Shown: positions 8,456 to 16,529 of the stretch, in pieces
Position numbering within the stretch: the stretch's first letter is position 1
How the letters are laid out: each line of letters starts with the position of its first letter
Source: UMGS172 sp045651745
Lineage (GTDB): Bacteria; Bacillota; Clostridia; Oscillospirales; Acutalibacteraceae
Length of the DNA stretch: 64,000 nt
Assembly (NCBI GenBank): GCA_045651745.1
Contig: JAZRSW010000029.1
Coordinates: forward strand, 1 to 64,000
Direction of reading: 5' to 3'
Program-made: the position numbers and the translations under genes
Notes under the pieces: model-generated
What the model saw: the letters and a program-made list of their open reading frames with translations, nothing else
Told to the model about the DNA's origin: nothing
Databases searched by the model: none

Positions 8456-9880
8456 TTAAAGGTTATAGTATTTATCAAACTCTGCAGGATGAGGAATCTT
8501 TGAAAGTTCTGCACATTCTGCGCGCTTGGACTTGATAAAGTTCTTGATTAACTCCTCGGGGAATACTCCTGCTTCGGTGAGGTAATCGTGGTCGGCTTCG
8601 AGAGCATCCAAAGCATCCTCCAAGCATACCGGCAAGCCCTGTAACTTTGCCTTTTCTTCTTCGGGGAGATGGAAAAGGTTGCAATCATAAGGACCCCAGC
8701 CGTTCTCGTGCGGGTCAATCTTATTCTTAATACCGTCAAGGCCTGCCATAAGGATTGCAGCATAGCAGAAATAGGGGTTGCAGGTTGCATCAGGATTACG
8801 CAACTCAAAACGACGCTTGTCAGGACTCTTGGCATATGCGGGAATTCTAATAACGGCGCTTCTGTTAGAGGTGGCATAACCGACAGTAACGGGAGCCTCA
8901 AAACCGGGAACCAAACGCTTAAATGAGTTGGTGCTCGGGTTAGTAATAGCACAAAGAGAAGCGATGTGCTTCAAAAGACCACCCATAAAGTAATGAGCAG
9001 TTTCGCTCAAATGAGAGTAACCGTTGTCATCCGAGAATACGGGTTTGCCGTCTTTCATAAGCAACATATGAACGTGCATACCCGAACCTGCCTCACCGTA
9101 AATCGGTTTCGGCATAAAGGTAGCGGTTTTGCCGTGCTTTAAAGCGGTGTTATGAATGATGTACTTAATCATCATAGTAGCATCAGCCATATTTACAACT
9201 TCGCCTAACTGCGGCTCAATGTCAAACTGACCGGAAGCGGCAACTTCAGGGTGGTGATAGTTAATCTGAATACCCATATCAGCCATATGCATACACATTT
9301 CGCTGCGGCACTCGTAAGAAATGTCAAACGGTTTTGCAATATGGTAGTTCTTCTGCTTGGGAACAACAACACCCTTGCCCTCAACAGTGCTGTTCCAGTA
9401 AGACTGTTTAGCGTCAACCGAAGCACCGACGTAACTTCCGTCTACACCCCAGGTAACTTCGTCAAAGAGGTAAAACTCAAACTCGGGCAAAATGAGCATT
9501 TCATCAGCAACGCCCGAAGCTTTCATGTGGTCAACTGCGGCACGGATGATGTTTCTCGGATACTGTGCCAAAGGACGATTTTCGGGACTGTCAATAATCA
9601 TTGCGTTACCTGTCATAGACAAGGTCGGAATCTCGCAGAACGGGTCAATAACGGCTGTGTCGGGGTCGGGAATAAAAACCATATCACTCTTTTCAACCAC
9701 TGCATAGCCATAGTTGGAAGCATCAAAACCGATACCGCTTTTCATAGTATCCTCCGAGAAATTGCCTGCGGGAATGGTTACGTGGCGGTACTGACCATTG
9801 ATGTCAACCATTTTAAAGTCAACCATTTTAATATCGTTGTCTTTAATAAGCTTGATAATGTCTTTTACTGTTTTTGCCAT
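8456..9880 (-). CDS. glnA: Glutamine synthetase type I
   Basis: Makes glutamine from glutamate, ammonia and ATP. At 474 aa it is nearer GSI-beta length than the roughly 445 aa of GSI-alpha. Visible signatures are the beta-grasp start KMVDFKMVDINGQYRH, the DGSYVG-type segment, GEAGSGMHVHMLL, SPDKRRFELRNPDATCNPY and the NPSTNSFKRLVPGFEAP loop. At the position of the adenylylated tyrosine of GSI-beta enzymes (NLYDLP in E. coli) this protein has NLFHLP, with Phe at residue 403. Control by adenylylation is therefore impossible at that site. The start is ATG at 9880, preceded by AGAGGTG with 7-base spacing; an upstream in-frame GTG at 9889 overlaps that site and is rejected. It is monocistronic, with its own terminator. 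Confidence 0.96.
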   Translation of the reverse strand: MAKTVKDIIKLIKDNDIKMVDFKMVDINGQYRHVTIPAGNFSEDTMKSGIGFDASNYGYAVVEKSDMVFIPDPDTAVIDPFCEIPTLSMTGNAMIIDSPENRPLAQYPRNIIRAAVDHMKASGVADEMLILPEFEFYLFDEVTWGVDGSYVGASVDAKQSYWNSTVEGKGVVVPKQKNYHIAKPFDISYECRSEMCMHMADMGIQINYHHPEVAASGQFDIEPQLGEVVNMADATMMIKYIIHNTALKHGKTATFMPKPIYGEAGSGMHVHMLLMKDGKPVFSDDNGYSHLSETAHYFMGGLLKHIASLCAITNPSTNSFKRLVPGFEAPVTVGYATSNRSAVIRIPAYAKSPDKRRFELRNPDATCNPYFCYAAILMAGLDGIKNKIDPHENGWGPYDCNLFHLPEEEKAKLQGLPVCLEDALDALEADHDYLTEAGVFPEELIKNFIKSKRAECAELSKIPHPAEFDKYYNL

Positions 9881-9924
9881 AAAGCACACCTCTTAATGTT
9901 TTTATATGTTTTTACGTGACCGAT

Positions 9925-9938
9925 GTGAAATTTTTCAC
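9925..9938. promoter_or_regulatory. Palindrome upstream of glnA
   Basis: Perfect 14-bp palindrome GTGAAATTTTTCAC about 45 bases before the glnA start, in operator position. It does not match the GlnR/TnrA consensus, so the binding protein is unknown. Confidence 0.35.
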
Positions 9939-9958
9939 CATAACTCCACACCAAATAA

Positions 9959-10168
9959 TATAATGGTCGTTGTACGTGGAAATGACACTTTCAGGGCCAT
10001 TTCCACACTAAATCTTCGATTTATCAACAAATTTTCAAAGAAAATTTGACAACGGCCATTGCAATGATGTAGAAAAGCAATCCAATTTTACGAAATTTGA
10101 TTGCTTGAAAGCCGATTTATCGGCTTTTGTGGAAACGTTTTGCGTTTCCACGTTCTGCAATCATTATA
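9959..10168 (+). repeat. Dispersed structured element, copy A (about 210 bp)
   Basis: First of three related elements. The ends are inverted (TATAATGG left, CATTATA right). The left lobe is closed by AATGGTCGTTG (9962-9972) with CAACGGCCATT (10050-10060). It encloses hairpins 9976-10006 (GTGGAAATG/CATTTCCAC), 10009-10023 (TAAATC/GATTTA) and 10028-10048 (CAAATTTTC/GAAAATTTG). The right lobe is closed by TTGCAATGAT (10059-10068) with ATCATTATAA (10160-10169). It encloses 10075-10106 (AAGCAATC/GATTGCTT), 10108-10127 (AAAGCCGAT/ATCGGCTTT) and 10129-10151 (GTGGAAACG/CGTTTCCAC). No ORF lies inside. It fills the gap between the DUF4097 gene end and the glnA leader. It could be a MITE or a structured RNA. 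Confidence 0.85.
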
Positions 10169-10262
10169 ATATTATTATAAATGCATATAATTTAAAAATC
10201 AAGTGTAAACCAACTTAAAATCACCGATTTTTTATAAGATAAATTCGGATTTTTGCTTAAAG

Positions 10263-11048
10263 TTATTTACAAGTTATTTTAATATCTCCCGTGCTAGTCT
10301 TAATTTCGCATTTCCCACCCGTTACAGTGTTTGGCACGCTGATTTTACCCGTCGAAGTTTTGGTGACAAACACTTTTTCTGAAAGCAACGAGCCCGAAAC
10401 ATCACCTGTATCGGTTTCTACTGTAATCTCACCCGCATCGCAACCGTAGAATTTGACGTCGCCCGTACTTCTTTTGATGGAAAACTTTTCTTTGGCAATT
10501 ACATCTTTTAAAGTTATATCCCCCGTACTTCCGCTTGATAAAATACTGTTACACTGAATATTCTTCAAGTCCACATCACCCGTTGAAACCTTAAAATCAA
10601 GCGAGCCTACCGACAGATTTTCCAAAGAAATATCACCCGTGCTCAAATTTATGACCACTGAATTATATTCCGTTTTGGGCAGATAAACCGTTATCTTTGG
10701 CGTGCCGATATTTATTCCGATATAGTCATACCAAGATTTTTCGTTGACAACATTAATAACCAACGTATTTTCGTAAACATTAACGAAGTGTTTCTCTTTT
10801 TTGCCCTCATAACACCCTACTTTGCACTTGCCGTCGTCGGATACTGCAAATATAACGTCGGCAGTATCGGTTTTTATTGATATATCATTAAAATTTTCCG
10901 TAATTTCATAAAAATTGGTCTGATATTTGACGGTTGACAGTTTTTTGAAATCCCATTTAATCACTGACATTACAGTGCCAAAAACAATACAACCAACCAA
11001 CACAAGAGAAACCGCTATAATAAGCCAAATTTTCGTTGTCTTTCTCAT
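10263..11048 (-). CDS. DUF4097 family beta-strand repeat membrane protein
   Basis: A 261-aa protein with one N-terminal transmembrane segment (IWLIIAVSLVLVGCIVFGTVM, about residues 6-26). An extracytoplasmic beta-helix of short repeats follows (STGDISL, STGDVDL, STGDITL, STGDVKF, DTGDVSG, STGKISV, STGDIKI), the hallmark of the DUF4097 (putative adhesin) family. The role of the family is not settled; together with PadR and DUF1700 proteins it is linked to envelope stress or lipid sensing. The start is ATG at 11048, with GGAGG 7 bases upstream and a TAATG overlap with the stop of the upstream gene. A longer frame to 11087 only covers the end of that gene. It is the last gene of a three-gene operon. 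Confidence 0.9.
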   Translation of the reverse strand: MRKTTKIWLIIAVSLVLVGCIVFGTVMSVIKWDFKKLSTVKYQTNFYEITENFNDISIKTDTADVIFAVSDDGKCKVGCYEGKKEKHFVNVYENTLVINVVNEKSWYDYIGINIGTPKITVYLPKTEYNSVVINLSTGDISLENLSVGSLDFKVSTGDVDLKNIQCNSILSSGSTGDITLKDVIAKEKFSIKRSTGDVKFYGCDAGEITVETDTGDVSGSLLSEKVFVTKTSTGKISVPNTVTGGKCEIKTSTGDIKITCK

Positions 11049-11647
11049 TACGCTTCCTCCTTTTTGATAAAACGGTTTTTGAGCCATACTGCAATTTTCT
11101 TTGTGAGCATTAAAATGCCCTTTGTTGCGCCTTTACAACCGTAAAACATAAAAATTGAAAGCCCTGCGCAAACGAGTCCTGCCGAAAGCATCGCAACACC
11201 TGTATAGACGCTACTTTTCACGCTCAAAACCGCGCAAGACACCACACCGCCAACGGCACAACCTACCAACGAGGCGAACACCGACCAAAGTGAAATAATC
11301 ACAGACCACAGTGGAACGTAAACTGAGAAAATTACGGCAATCAGGGCAATAATCAACGAAAGCCATATCGGAGAGCCAAGCGCCAAAAGTACGATTTCCC
11401 AAACCTTTATTTGCCTTTTTGGTTTTATTTTTTCCTTTGCGATTTTTACAAACGGCGTATCTGCAACTACCTGCTCGACAATTTTTTCGACCGAGCCTAC
11501 TGACAAAACTGCCTCATCCTCCGAAAGTCCTTCTTCTATTTTATCGTCTATCATTTCACCGTAAAACATCACGCGTTCTTCTATGTCAGTTGTCGGCAAA
11601 CCTTTTAGACCTTGGCGCAATTGCCGGAGAAATTCCTGCTTACTCAT
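11048..11647 (-). CDS. DUF1700/HAAS domain membrane protein
   Basis: A 199-aa protein. The N-terminal HAAS helical domain has MSKQEFLRQLRQGLKGLP and EDEAVLSVGSVEKIVEQV. The family usually lies next to a PadR regulator and relays between it and DUF4097-type proteins. Residues about 85-180 hold three to four hydrophobic segments (VLLALGSPIWLSLIIALIAV and others), so it is a polytopic membrane protein with a cytoplasmic N-terminus. The ATG overlaps the end of padR by 8 bases (ATGAGTAA) and the stop overlaps the DUF4097 start. Tight coupling of all three indicates equimolar expression. Confidence 0.92.
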   Translation of the reverse strand: MSKQEFLRQLRQGLKGLPTTDIEERVMFYGEMIDDKIEEGLSEDEAVLSVGSVEKIVEQVVADTPFVKIAKEKIKPKRQIKVWEIVLLALGSPIWLSLIIALIAVIFSVYVPLWSVIISLWSVFASLVGCAVGGVVSCAVLSVKSSVYTGVAMLSAGLVCAGLSIFMFYGCKGATKGILMLTKKIAVWLKNRFIKKEEA

Positions 11648-11960
11648 TTCCTTCGTCCTCCTTTATTACAAATTTATATATAGACAAAATTTCCTTCCAT
11701 TCATCTTTGAATTCTTCAATGCGTTTTAATCCCTCGTTGGTAATATGATAATATTTACGAAGTCTGCCACCGTGTTCAGCGGTGCGAACAGTCAGCATAC
11801 CCGCAGTTTCCAAACGTTTTAAAATAGTATACAAGGTAGACTCCGATAATTCGATATACGGTTTTACATCTTTAATAATCTTATATCCGTACGAGTCCTC
11901 GTTTTTGATTGCCGCCAAAACGCAAACATCCAACAACCCTCGTTTTAACTGAATATCCAT
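11640..11960 (-). CDS. PadR family transcriptional regulator
   Basis: A 106-aa winged-helix repressor. The winged helix covers about residues 5-80, with LDVCVLAAIKNEDSYGYKIIKDV (as two parts), LSESTLYTILKRLETAGML in the recognition region and RKYYHITNEGLKRI in the wing. The short C-terminal helix (about 80-106) is the dimerisation arm of subfamily-2 PadR proteins. AGGAGG lies 6 bases before the ATG. It heads the padR-DUF1700-DUF4097 operon and probably represses its own promoter, which lies directly upstream. Inducer unknown. Confidence 0.93.
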   Translation of the reverse strand: MDIQLKRGLLDVCVLAAIKNEDSYGYKIIKDVKPYIELSESTLYTILKRLETAGMLTVRTAEHGGRLRKYYHITNEGLKRIEEFKDEWKEILSIYKFVIKEDEGNE

Positions 11961-11984
11961 ACTATACCTCCTTTTACGTAATAC

Positions 11985-12013
11985 ATCATATCACGAAGTA
12001 TTAAAATTGTCAA
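11985..12013 (-). promoter_or_regulatory. Promoter of the padR operon
   Basis: Minus-strand TTGACA (12013-12008), 17-base spacer and TATGAT (11990-11985), an almost consensus sigma-A promoter. The segment 11975-12000 begins TAC and ends GTA with partial dyad symmetry and overlaps the -10, a plausible but unproven PadR operator. Confidence 0.85.
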
Positions 12014-12184
12014 TGGATTTAATAATTAAGTGAATTCTATTTGATTTTAAAATTAAACATAGTATAATATAAAAAAGCGTACTTAAATTTTCGCACTACT
12101 AACGGTTGATTTCTCCCTACTCAACCAACGGTATGTGTATTTTGTCACCTTAATCAATTATACTGTAATCAAAGGAGGCGACGT

Positions 12185-12796
12185 ATGGACCAGATAAAAA
12201 TAGGAAAATTTATTGCCGACAGAAGAAAAGAGGTTAATTTAACCCAAATGCAGTTGGCAGAAATCTTAAATATCACCGACCGAGCGGTATCAAAATGGGA
12301 AACGGGTAAATCTCTGCCCGATTCATCTATAATGCTCGAGTTGTGCAACATTCTTAAAATCACAGTAAACGATTTATTAAGTGGGGAGGTAGTTACAATG
12401 GATAAATACAACAAAGAATTAGAGAACAATTTGCTTGAAATGATTAAGCAAAAAGAACAGGCAGACAAAAGATTGTTGTCCGTAGAAGTGTTTATAGGCA
12501 TTACCGCGACGGTCGTTCTTTTTGCTTTGATATTTGTTGCCGCTTTTGTGCAAATGTCAAATGGACTAAGAATTACTCTCATTGTATTTGGATTTGTTTT
12601 GTTCTTAGCGGGTTGCTTCTATGCACTGCGGATGGAGCAAGTGGCAGGATATTATACATGCAAAGAATGCGGACACCGATATGCACCGACATATAGAGCC
12701 GTTGCTATGGCTCCGCACATGGGCAGAACAAGATATATGCGTTGCCCGAAGTGTAACAAATTTTCTTGGCAGAAAAAGGTGTTGAGCAAGGACTAA
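12185..12796 (+). CDS. XRE-family HTH regulator with membrane segments and zinc ribbon
   Basis: A 203-aa multidomain protein. Residues 7-65 are a lambda-repressor-type HTH (IADRRKEVNLTQMQLAEIL, ITDRAVSKWETGKSLPD). A short coiled linker (about 70-95) follows, then two transmembrane helices (about 98-120 and 124-143). The C-terminal zinc ribbon has paired CxxC (CKECGHRY at about 157 and CPKCNKF at about 190). This HTH-TM-zinc ribbon layout is common in Clostridia and suggests a membrane-tethered regulator. The AAAGGAGG site is well placed. It is divergent from the padR operon and ends at a bidirectional terminator. Target genes unknown. Confidence 0.9.
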   Translation: MDQIKIGKFIADRRKEVNLTQMQLAEILNITDRAVSKWETGKSLPDSSIMLELCNILKITVNDLLSGEVVTMDKYNKELENNLLEMIKQKEQADKRLLSVEVFIGITATVVLFALIFVAAFVQMSNGLRITLIVFGFVLFLAGCFYALRMEQVAGYYTCKECGHRYAPTYRAVAMAPHMGRTRYMRCPKCNKFSWQKKVLSKD

Positions 12797-12826
12797 TAAG
12801 CCCTTTGCTTAACGACATAAACATTA

Positions 12827-12863
12827 AAAAGGATGCGCGAAAATTCGTGCATCCTTTTAATTT
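12827..12863. terminator. Bidirectional terminator
   Basis: AAAAGGATGC (12827-12836) pairs with GCATCCTTTT (12849-12858), and inner CGAA with TTCG. It lies between two convergent genes. Confidence 0.88.
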
Positions 12864-12866
12864 TAT

Positions 12867-14402
12867 TTATCTAATTTTATCATTCGGTTGAGTTACGGGG
12901 ATTTCAAGCCTTGCCGATTCAAGCCCTTTTGAATGAGCATAAACCTTCAAAGTGCCTTCCTTTCCTGTTGACACAATAAGCGCGGCGACAACGCCGGCAC
13001 GCATTTCTCTTTTATTAGAGGATAGCGACATGTGGTCACAATAATCCGAACCGGTTGAACGAACAATACCCAAACCATTACATTCTAAGCTGACACTTAC
13101 TTTCGCATCGGGGACGCGATTGCCGTTAGCATCGACACAATAACAATTAATAAGTACAGCATCGTACGGCGTGGCAAACAACGCTTCGGTCTGCATTTCG
13201 AGTTCGAGTGCAACCGGTTCGCCTGTGGTAACTATGCGGTCAAGCGCCACCTCTTTCCCGCCGATATAACCCTTTGCAACAACTTCACCCGGCATGTAAA
13301 TAACCTTCCATTCACCGTGACCGTATTTTTCGATGTCTTTTTTGCCAAGGCTCTTGCCGTTTAAGAACAGTTCAACCTGCTCGCAGTTAGTATATGTCCA
13401 CACTGTGACTTCTTCGCCTTTGCGACCTTTGAGATTCCAATGCGGTAATATATGCACCATCGGTTTTTCACTCCAGAACGACTGGTTCTGATAAAACGCG
13501 TCTTTTCTTTGCAAAAACAAATCAATAGCGCCTGATACCGAACAAAGTCGTGGCCACTGACACTCACCGCGATGCTCGATAGCTGCCCACTGATAACCGC
13601 CTGCAACCCATTCGCGTTCCATAAGGAACTTCCACGTGCCTTCGCGTCCGGGTTGGTTTTTATTATCATAATAATCAAAAGCACTAAAGTACTGACTTTT
13701 AAGGTCAGAATCGTTATACCAACCGCGTGTGCTCGGCAATGCACAGTTTTCTGATGAAAAAATCGGCAATTTCGGGAACTTTTCATGAAGAGCATCATAT
13801 CCCGCAAGATTATAATTAATACCAACAATATCCTGCGCCTCAAAACACTTAACCTTTTCGGGATTGGCGTCGCTCGAACTGGTTACGGGACGGGTTGGGT
13901 CAAGTTCGCGTATTATGCACGAATTTCTTTCAACAAACCTTTTACCCTGCTCGGTCAATGCCATTCTTTCCTCGTTAAACAACGACCACATAATAACGCC
14001 GGGACGGTTTCTGTCCTTCTTTATAAGAGTAACGAGTTGGTCAATGTATTCGTCACTTGTGCCAAACCATCTTGTTTCACTCATAACAAGGAAACCTTGA
14101 CGGTCGAGTTCGTCCATCGTCTGGTCGCTATGTGAATAGTGCGACGTACGATAACCGTTAGCGCCCATTTCCTTAAACAGTTTTATGCGGTATCTCTTTA
14201 TACGGTCAAACACCGTCTTGACCCACTCACAGTACCGCTGGCACTGCTGTTGATATGTGTGGTAGGTACCAAAGGAATATGTCCCCTGTGATGCCGTCCC
14301 CGCTTTCTTTGCAACGTGCTTGGATTGACCAAAGCAGCACAGGCTTTGGAGCACATCGTTCACTTGCATTTTGAGATTCTTTCGGCGTTCTCGTTTTGCC
14401 AT
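12867..14402 (-). pseudogene. Integrase N-terminus fused in frame to a headless GH2 beta-galactosidase
   Basis: 511 codons from ATG 14402 (GGAGGTG site; the upstream frame to 14411 is rejected). Residues 1-63 (MAKRERRKNLKMQVNDVL, SFGTYHTYQQQCQRYCEW) match what I recall of the N-terminal DNA-binding part of tyrosine integrases in Clostridia mobile elements. From about residue 67 the sequence abruptly becomes a GH2 TIM barrel (YRIKLFKEMGANGYRTSHY). It has the acid/base motif MWSLFNEE and the likely nucleophile in IFSSENC, then C-terminal beta domains. GH2 enzymes are normally 700-1000 aa. Here the N-terminal sugar-binding and Ig-like domains are gone, so activity is unlikely. The join is near 14190-14215 and looks like a deletion or recombination scar that kept the frame. 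Confidence 0.75.
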
Positions 14403-14411
14403 ATTGGACAC

Positions 14412-14836
14412 CTCCCCGGTGCAGATTGGTTAAAGTAAAACAAGGCGCTTTTTATCCTGTTGCGCGTCAGTCCGGTATGGTTGCTGCATCACTTACGATT
14501 TATAAATTGGTCATTCTTTCCTTTCTTCAAAATTGTTAATTGTGGGCGTGCGGCGATAGGCACCGCCTTTAGTTGCTGGGGTATGGCTGAGCGGTTGCAG
14601 CTTCGCTCGTTTTGTTCAAAGTCACCTATTATCATTTCGCGTGCTGTTGCACGCTCATAACAATATAATGACATACGCGAAGGGTCTCAAAGCGTATTCC
14701 GCCGTTTATACGTCGAGAATCGTATAAACGGCGGCGCCGCTTAAGGGGAACGAAAAAGAACGCATACAGACAACTACCTGTATGCGCTCTTTCAAAAACG
14801 TTATGGATATGCGTTGAAAAATTCACATTTTTATGA
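14412..14836. other. Gene-free stretch with three short palindromes, mobile-element debris
   Basis: No convincing gene. It contains hairpins GCGTGC/GCACGC (14639-14654), GCCGTTTATACG/CGTATAAACGGC (14701-14732, perfect 12 bp, 8-nt loop) and CGCATACAG/CTGTATGCG (14761-14786, followed by CTCTTTC). Composition is richer in G+C than the DNA after 16.5 kb. Given the integrase piece on one side and TnpV on the other, these may be recombination-site or terminator remnants. Confidence 0.5.
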
Positions 14837-14842
14837 TATAAT
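14814..14842 (+). promoter_or_regulatory. Promoter of the serine hydrolase gene
   Basis: TTGAAA (14814-14819), 17-base spacer and TATAAT (14837-14842), 67 bases before the ATG. Confidence 0.85.
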
Positions 14843-14908
14843 ACTATTCGATAAACTTGAATTTGTCGAACAGTTAGGAAAATAAGAATTTGTAGGAAGG
14901 AATAATTC

Positions 14909-15925
14909 ATGCGATTTTTTCACGCTATCGATGTGGAACGTCTATTGAAAATAAAAGGAAAACGAGGTTACGGCATCTCCCTTGCCGTTGTCAAAGGCGA
15001 CGAAATCGAGACATACTGTTCTGGCAGTGGCAGATACGGACAGGACTTCCCGGTAAATCCTGACATGCTGTTCCAGGCCGGTTCTATCAGTAAGCCCATG
15101 TTTGCACTGACGCTCCTTCGATATGTGGACAAAGGACTCATCGATTTAGATGCGGATATTTCGGGTATTCTCAGCGATTTTGTTAAGAAGCCTCCTATGA
15201 CTTTCCCTGCACTGCTATCCCACACAGCAGGGTACAGCGTTGGCGGATTCATGGGATATCGCGCCGACGCCCCGTTACTGTCGTTGGAGGATGTGATTGC
15301 AGGACGCGGCAACTCAAAGAAGGTCGTCAAAATCAAGCCCTACGGAAAGCAGTACAGATATTCTGGCGGTGGCATTACGCTGGCTGAGCTTGCCTTTACG
15401 CGACTTGCGGGAACATCGCTCAGGGATGCTTTTCAGAAAGAAGTCGCCGAGCCTCTATGCTTAACCAGAACCGGTTATTTCCAACCGCTTGACGAGGATT
15501 TGGTTGCTAATGCCGCGTTTGGAGGTAGGCTCGCATACAGAAAAAAAGAAGATTCCGCCCATGGTTATCATTACTATCCGGAACACGCTGCAGCAGGTCT
15601 TTGGACAACGCCTATAGAGATGACGAAGGTCGGTATTGCGCTTTCGAGAAGCTTCCGCAAACGGGGGTTGCTTGAACAGAAGACTGCTGAACGAATGGCA
15701 ACTCCTATATTAGGTGGCTGTGGGCTTTGTCTGTTCCGCAATGGGGATACCGCATATCATTACGGTGGAAACGAGGGTTTCCTTACATTTTGGAGATTCT
15801 CCCTGAAGGAAGACCTTTGTGTAGCCGGCATGGTCAACAATAGCTATGGTCATACCTTTGAAGCAATGAAAGAAATCGAGAATAAACTGTTTGAAAGTTT
15901 ACAGAATACAGACACATCAAAATAG
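14909..15925 (+). CDS. Serine hydrolase of the class C beta-lactamase / penicillin-binding family
   Basis: A 338-aa alpha/beta serine hydrolase. The catalytic SxxK tetrad is in QAGSISKPMFAL (Ser about 60, Lys about 63). The Tyr of the YxN-equivalent is in YRYSGGGITLAEL (about 147), and the third element is a HYGGNEGF segment (about 286-293) in place of KTG. No signal peptide is seen, so it is probably cytoplasmic. Family members include esterases, D-aminopeptidases and beta-lactamases, and the substrate cannot be assigned. AGGAAGGA lies before the ATG. The gene is bounded by mobile-element fragments and has its own near-consensus promoter, suggesting acquisition as cargo. No resistance phenotype should be assumed. 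Confidence 0.88.
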   Translation: MRFFHAIDVERLLKIKGKRGYGISLAVVKGDEIETYCSGSGRYGQDFPVNPDMLFQAGSISKPMFALTLLRYVDKGLIDLDADISGILSDFVKKPPMTFPALLSHTAGYSVGGFMGYRADAPLLSLEDVIAGRGNSKKVVKIKPYGKQYRYSGGGITLAELAFTRLAGTSLRDAFQKEVAEPLCLTRTGYFQPLDEDLVANAAFGGRLAYRKKEDSAHGYHYYPEHAAAGLWTTPIEMTKVGIALSRSFRKRGLLEQKTAERMATPILGGCGLCLFRNGDTAYHYGGNEGFLTFWRFSLKEDLCVAGMVNNSYGHTFEAMKEIENKLFESLQNTDTSK

Positions 15926-15953
15926 TCAAATTCCAATATGTCGAACTCCCGCA

Positions 15954-16217
15954 TTATTCCGGGAACGGCAGTTCTCCACCGTCATCCGGTTCCGGTTCAT
16001 CTTCCTGTACAACCACCGGAGGGGTGGGCGGTACGGCTGTCCGAACATCCGCGCCAAAGTAGGATTCCAGCAAATCCGTCGGGAGCATGCCTACGCGCTT
16101 TTGCTCGTCCAGCCATTCTATGAACTTGCTCGGCAGTTGTAGCTTCTTTGTTAGCTGTGTATGCCCTACGGCATCGTAGCATACATACTGCACGCTGCCA
16201 TCCATATTGAAGTGCAT
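15954..16217 (-). pseudogene. Fragment of an unrecognised mobile-element protein
   Basis: 87 codons with protein-like composition: a hydrophobic/charged N-part (SVQYVCYDAVGHTQLTKKL, LPSKFIEWLDEQKRVGMLP) and a Pro/acidic tail (PPTPPVVVQEDEPEPDD). I do not recognise the family. No ribosome site precedes ATG 16217. The frame continues open upstream (RRINGAS and earlier) across the region where the TnpV remnant starts on the other strand, so the 5' part was probably replaced by a rearrangement. A perfect ACGCGCCGT/ACGGCGCGT hairpin (about 16219-16240) lies in that extension. Best read as a broken gene inside a transposon scar. Confidence 0.4.
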
Positions 16218-16249
16218 TGACGCGCCGTTGATACGGCGCGTTAATTGTT

Positions 16250-16416
16250 CCCAAGCAACAGCGTTGTATCTTCGGTTGGTAAAGGAACTCTCCGAAAAAG
16301 AAAATGTAACAGAAAACTTAAAGGCAACTGACCAAATGGCGTGGGTGCAGAAGATGAATAATATCCGTAATCGTGCAACGGAAATTGTAAATGCAGAAAT
16401 GATTTACACAGTATAA
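16250..16416 (+). pseudogene. tnpV: TnpV transposon protein, 3' remnant
   Basis: The frame ending at 16416 encodes RLVKELSEKENVTENLKA and AWVQKMNNIRNRATEIVN, the conserved C-terminal half of TnpV proteins carried by Tn4451-like serine-recombinase transposons of Clostridia. TnpV is normally about 110-130 aa; only about 53 family-like residues remain here, with no start. The role of TnpV in transposition is not established. The remnant shows that a Tn4451-type element once inserted here and was then partly deleted. Confidence 0.7.
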
Positions 16417-16422
16417 TCGCAT

Positions 16423-16457
16423 TGGCGGCAGGGAGAAATCTCTGCCGCCATTTTCTT
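16423..16457 (+). terminator. Terminator after the TnpV remnant
   Basis: TGGCGGCAG pairs with CTGCCGCCA, with an inner GAGA/TCTC, followed by TTTTCTT. Strong G+C-rich stem directly after the TnpV stop. Confidence 0.85.
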
Positions 16458-16493
16458 ATGCTTAGATTTATGGATTTTTACAGTTATTTATGC

Positions 16494-16499
16494 TATAAT
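16494..16499 (+). promoter_or_regulatory. Extended -10 promoter of the HEPN-like gene
   Basis: TATAAT at 16494-16499 with TG at 16491-16492. No clear -35; 30 bases before the ATG. Confidence 0.6.
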
Positions 16500-16529
16500 G
16501 TCAATACAAAAACACAAAGGATGTTAAAG

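Noticed and set aside
8320..8514. 64-aa minus-strand frame after glnA
   Set aside because: It runs through the glnA 3' end, its terminator and the lipoprotein promoter; no ribosome site.
9925..9938. GlnR/TnrA box upstream of glnA
   Set aside because: The palindrome does not fit TGTNAN7TNACA; the regulator is left open.
14575..14612. tRNA-like sequence (ATGGCTGAGCGGTTG)
   Set aside because: Resembles a D-arm of tRNA-Ser, but no anticodon arm, T-arm or acceptor pairing follows.
14909..15925. Antibiotic-resistance beta-lactamase
   Set aside because: The family fold fits, but there is no signal peptide and no KTG motif; a generic serine hydrolase is the safer call.
15954..16254. Two overlapping minus-strand frames and plus-strand frames at 15891-16142
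   Set aside because: Only the 15954-16217 frame has protein-like sequence; the others are frame shadows.
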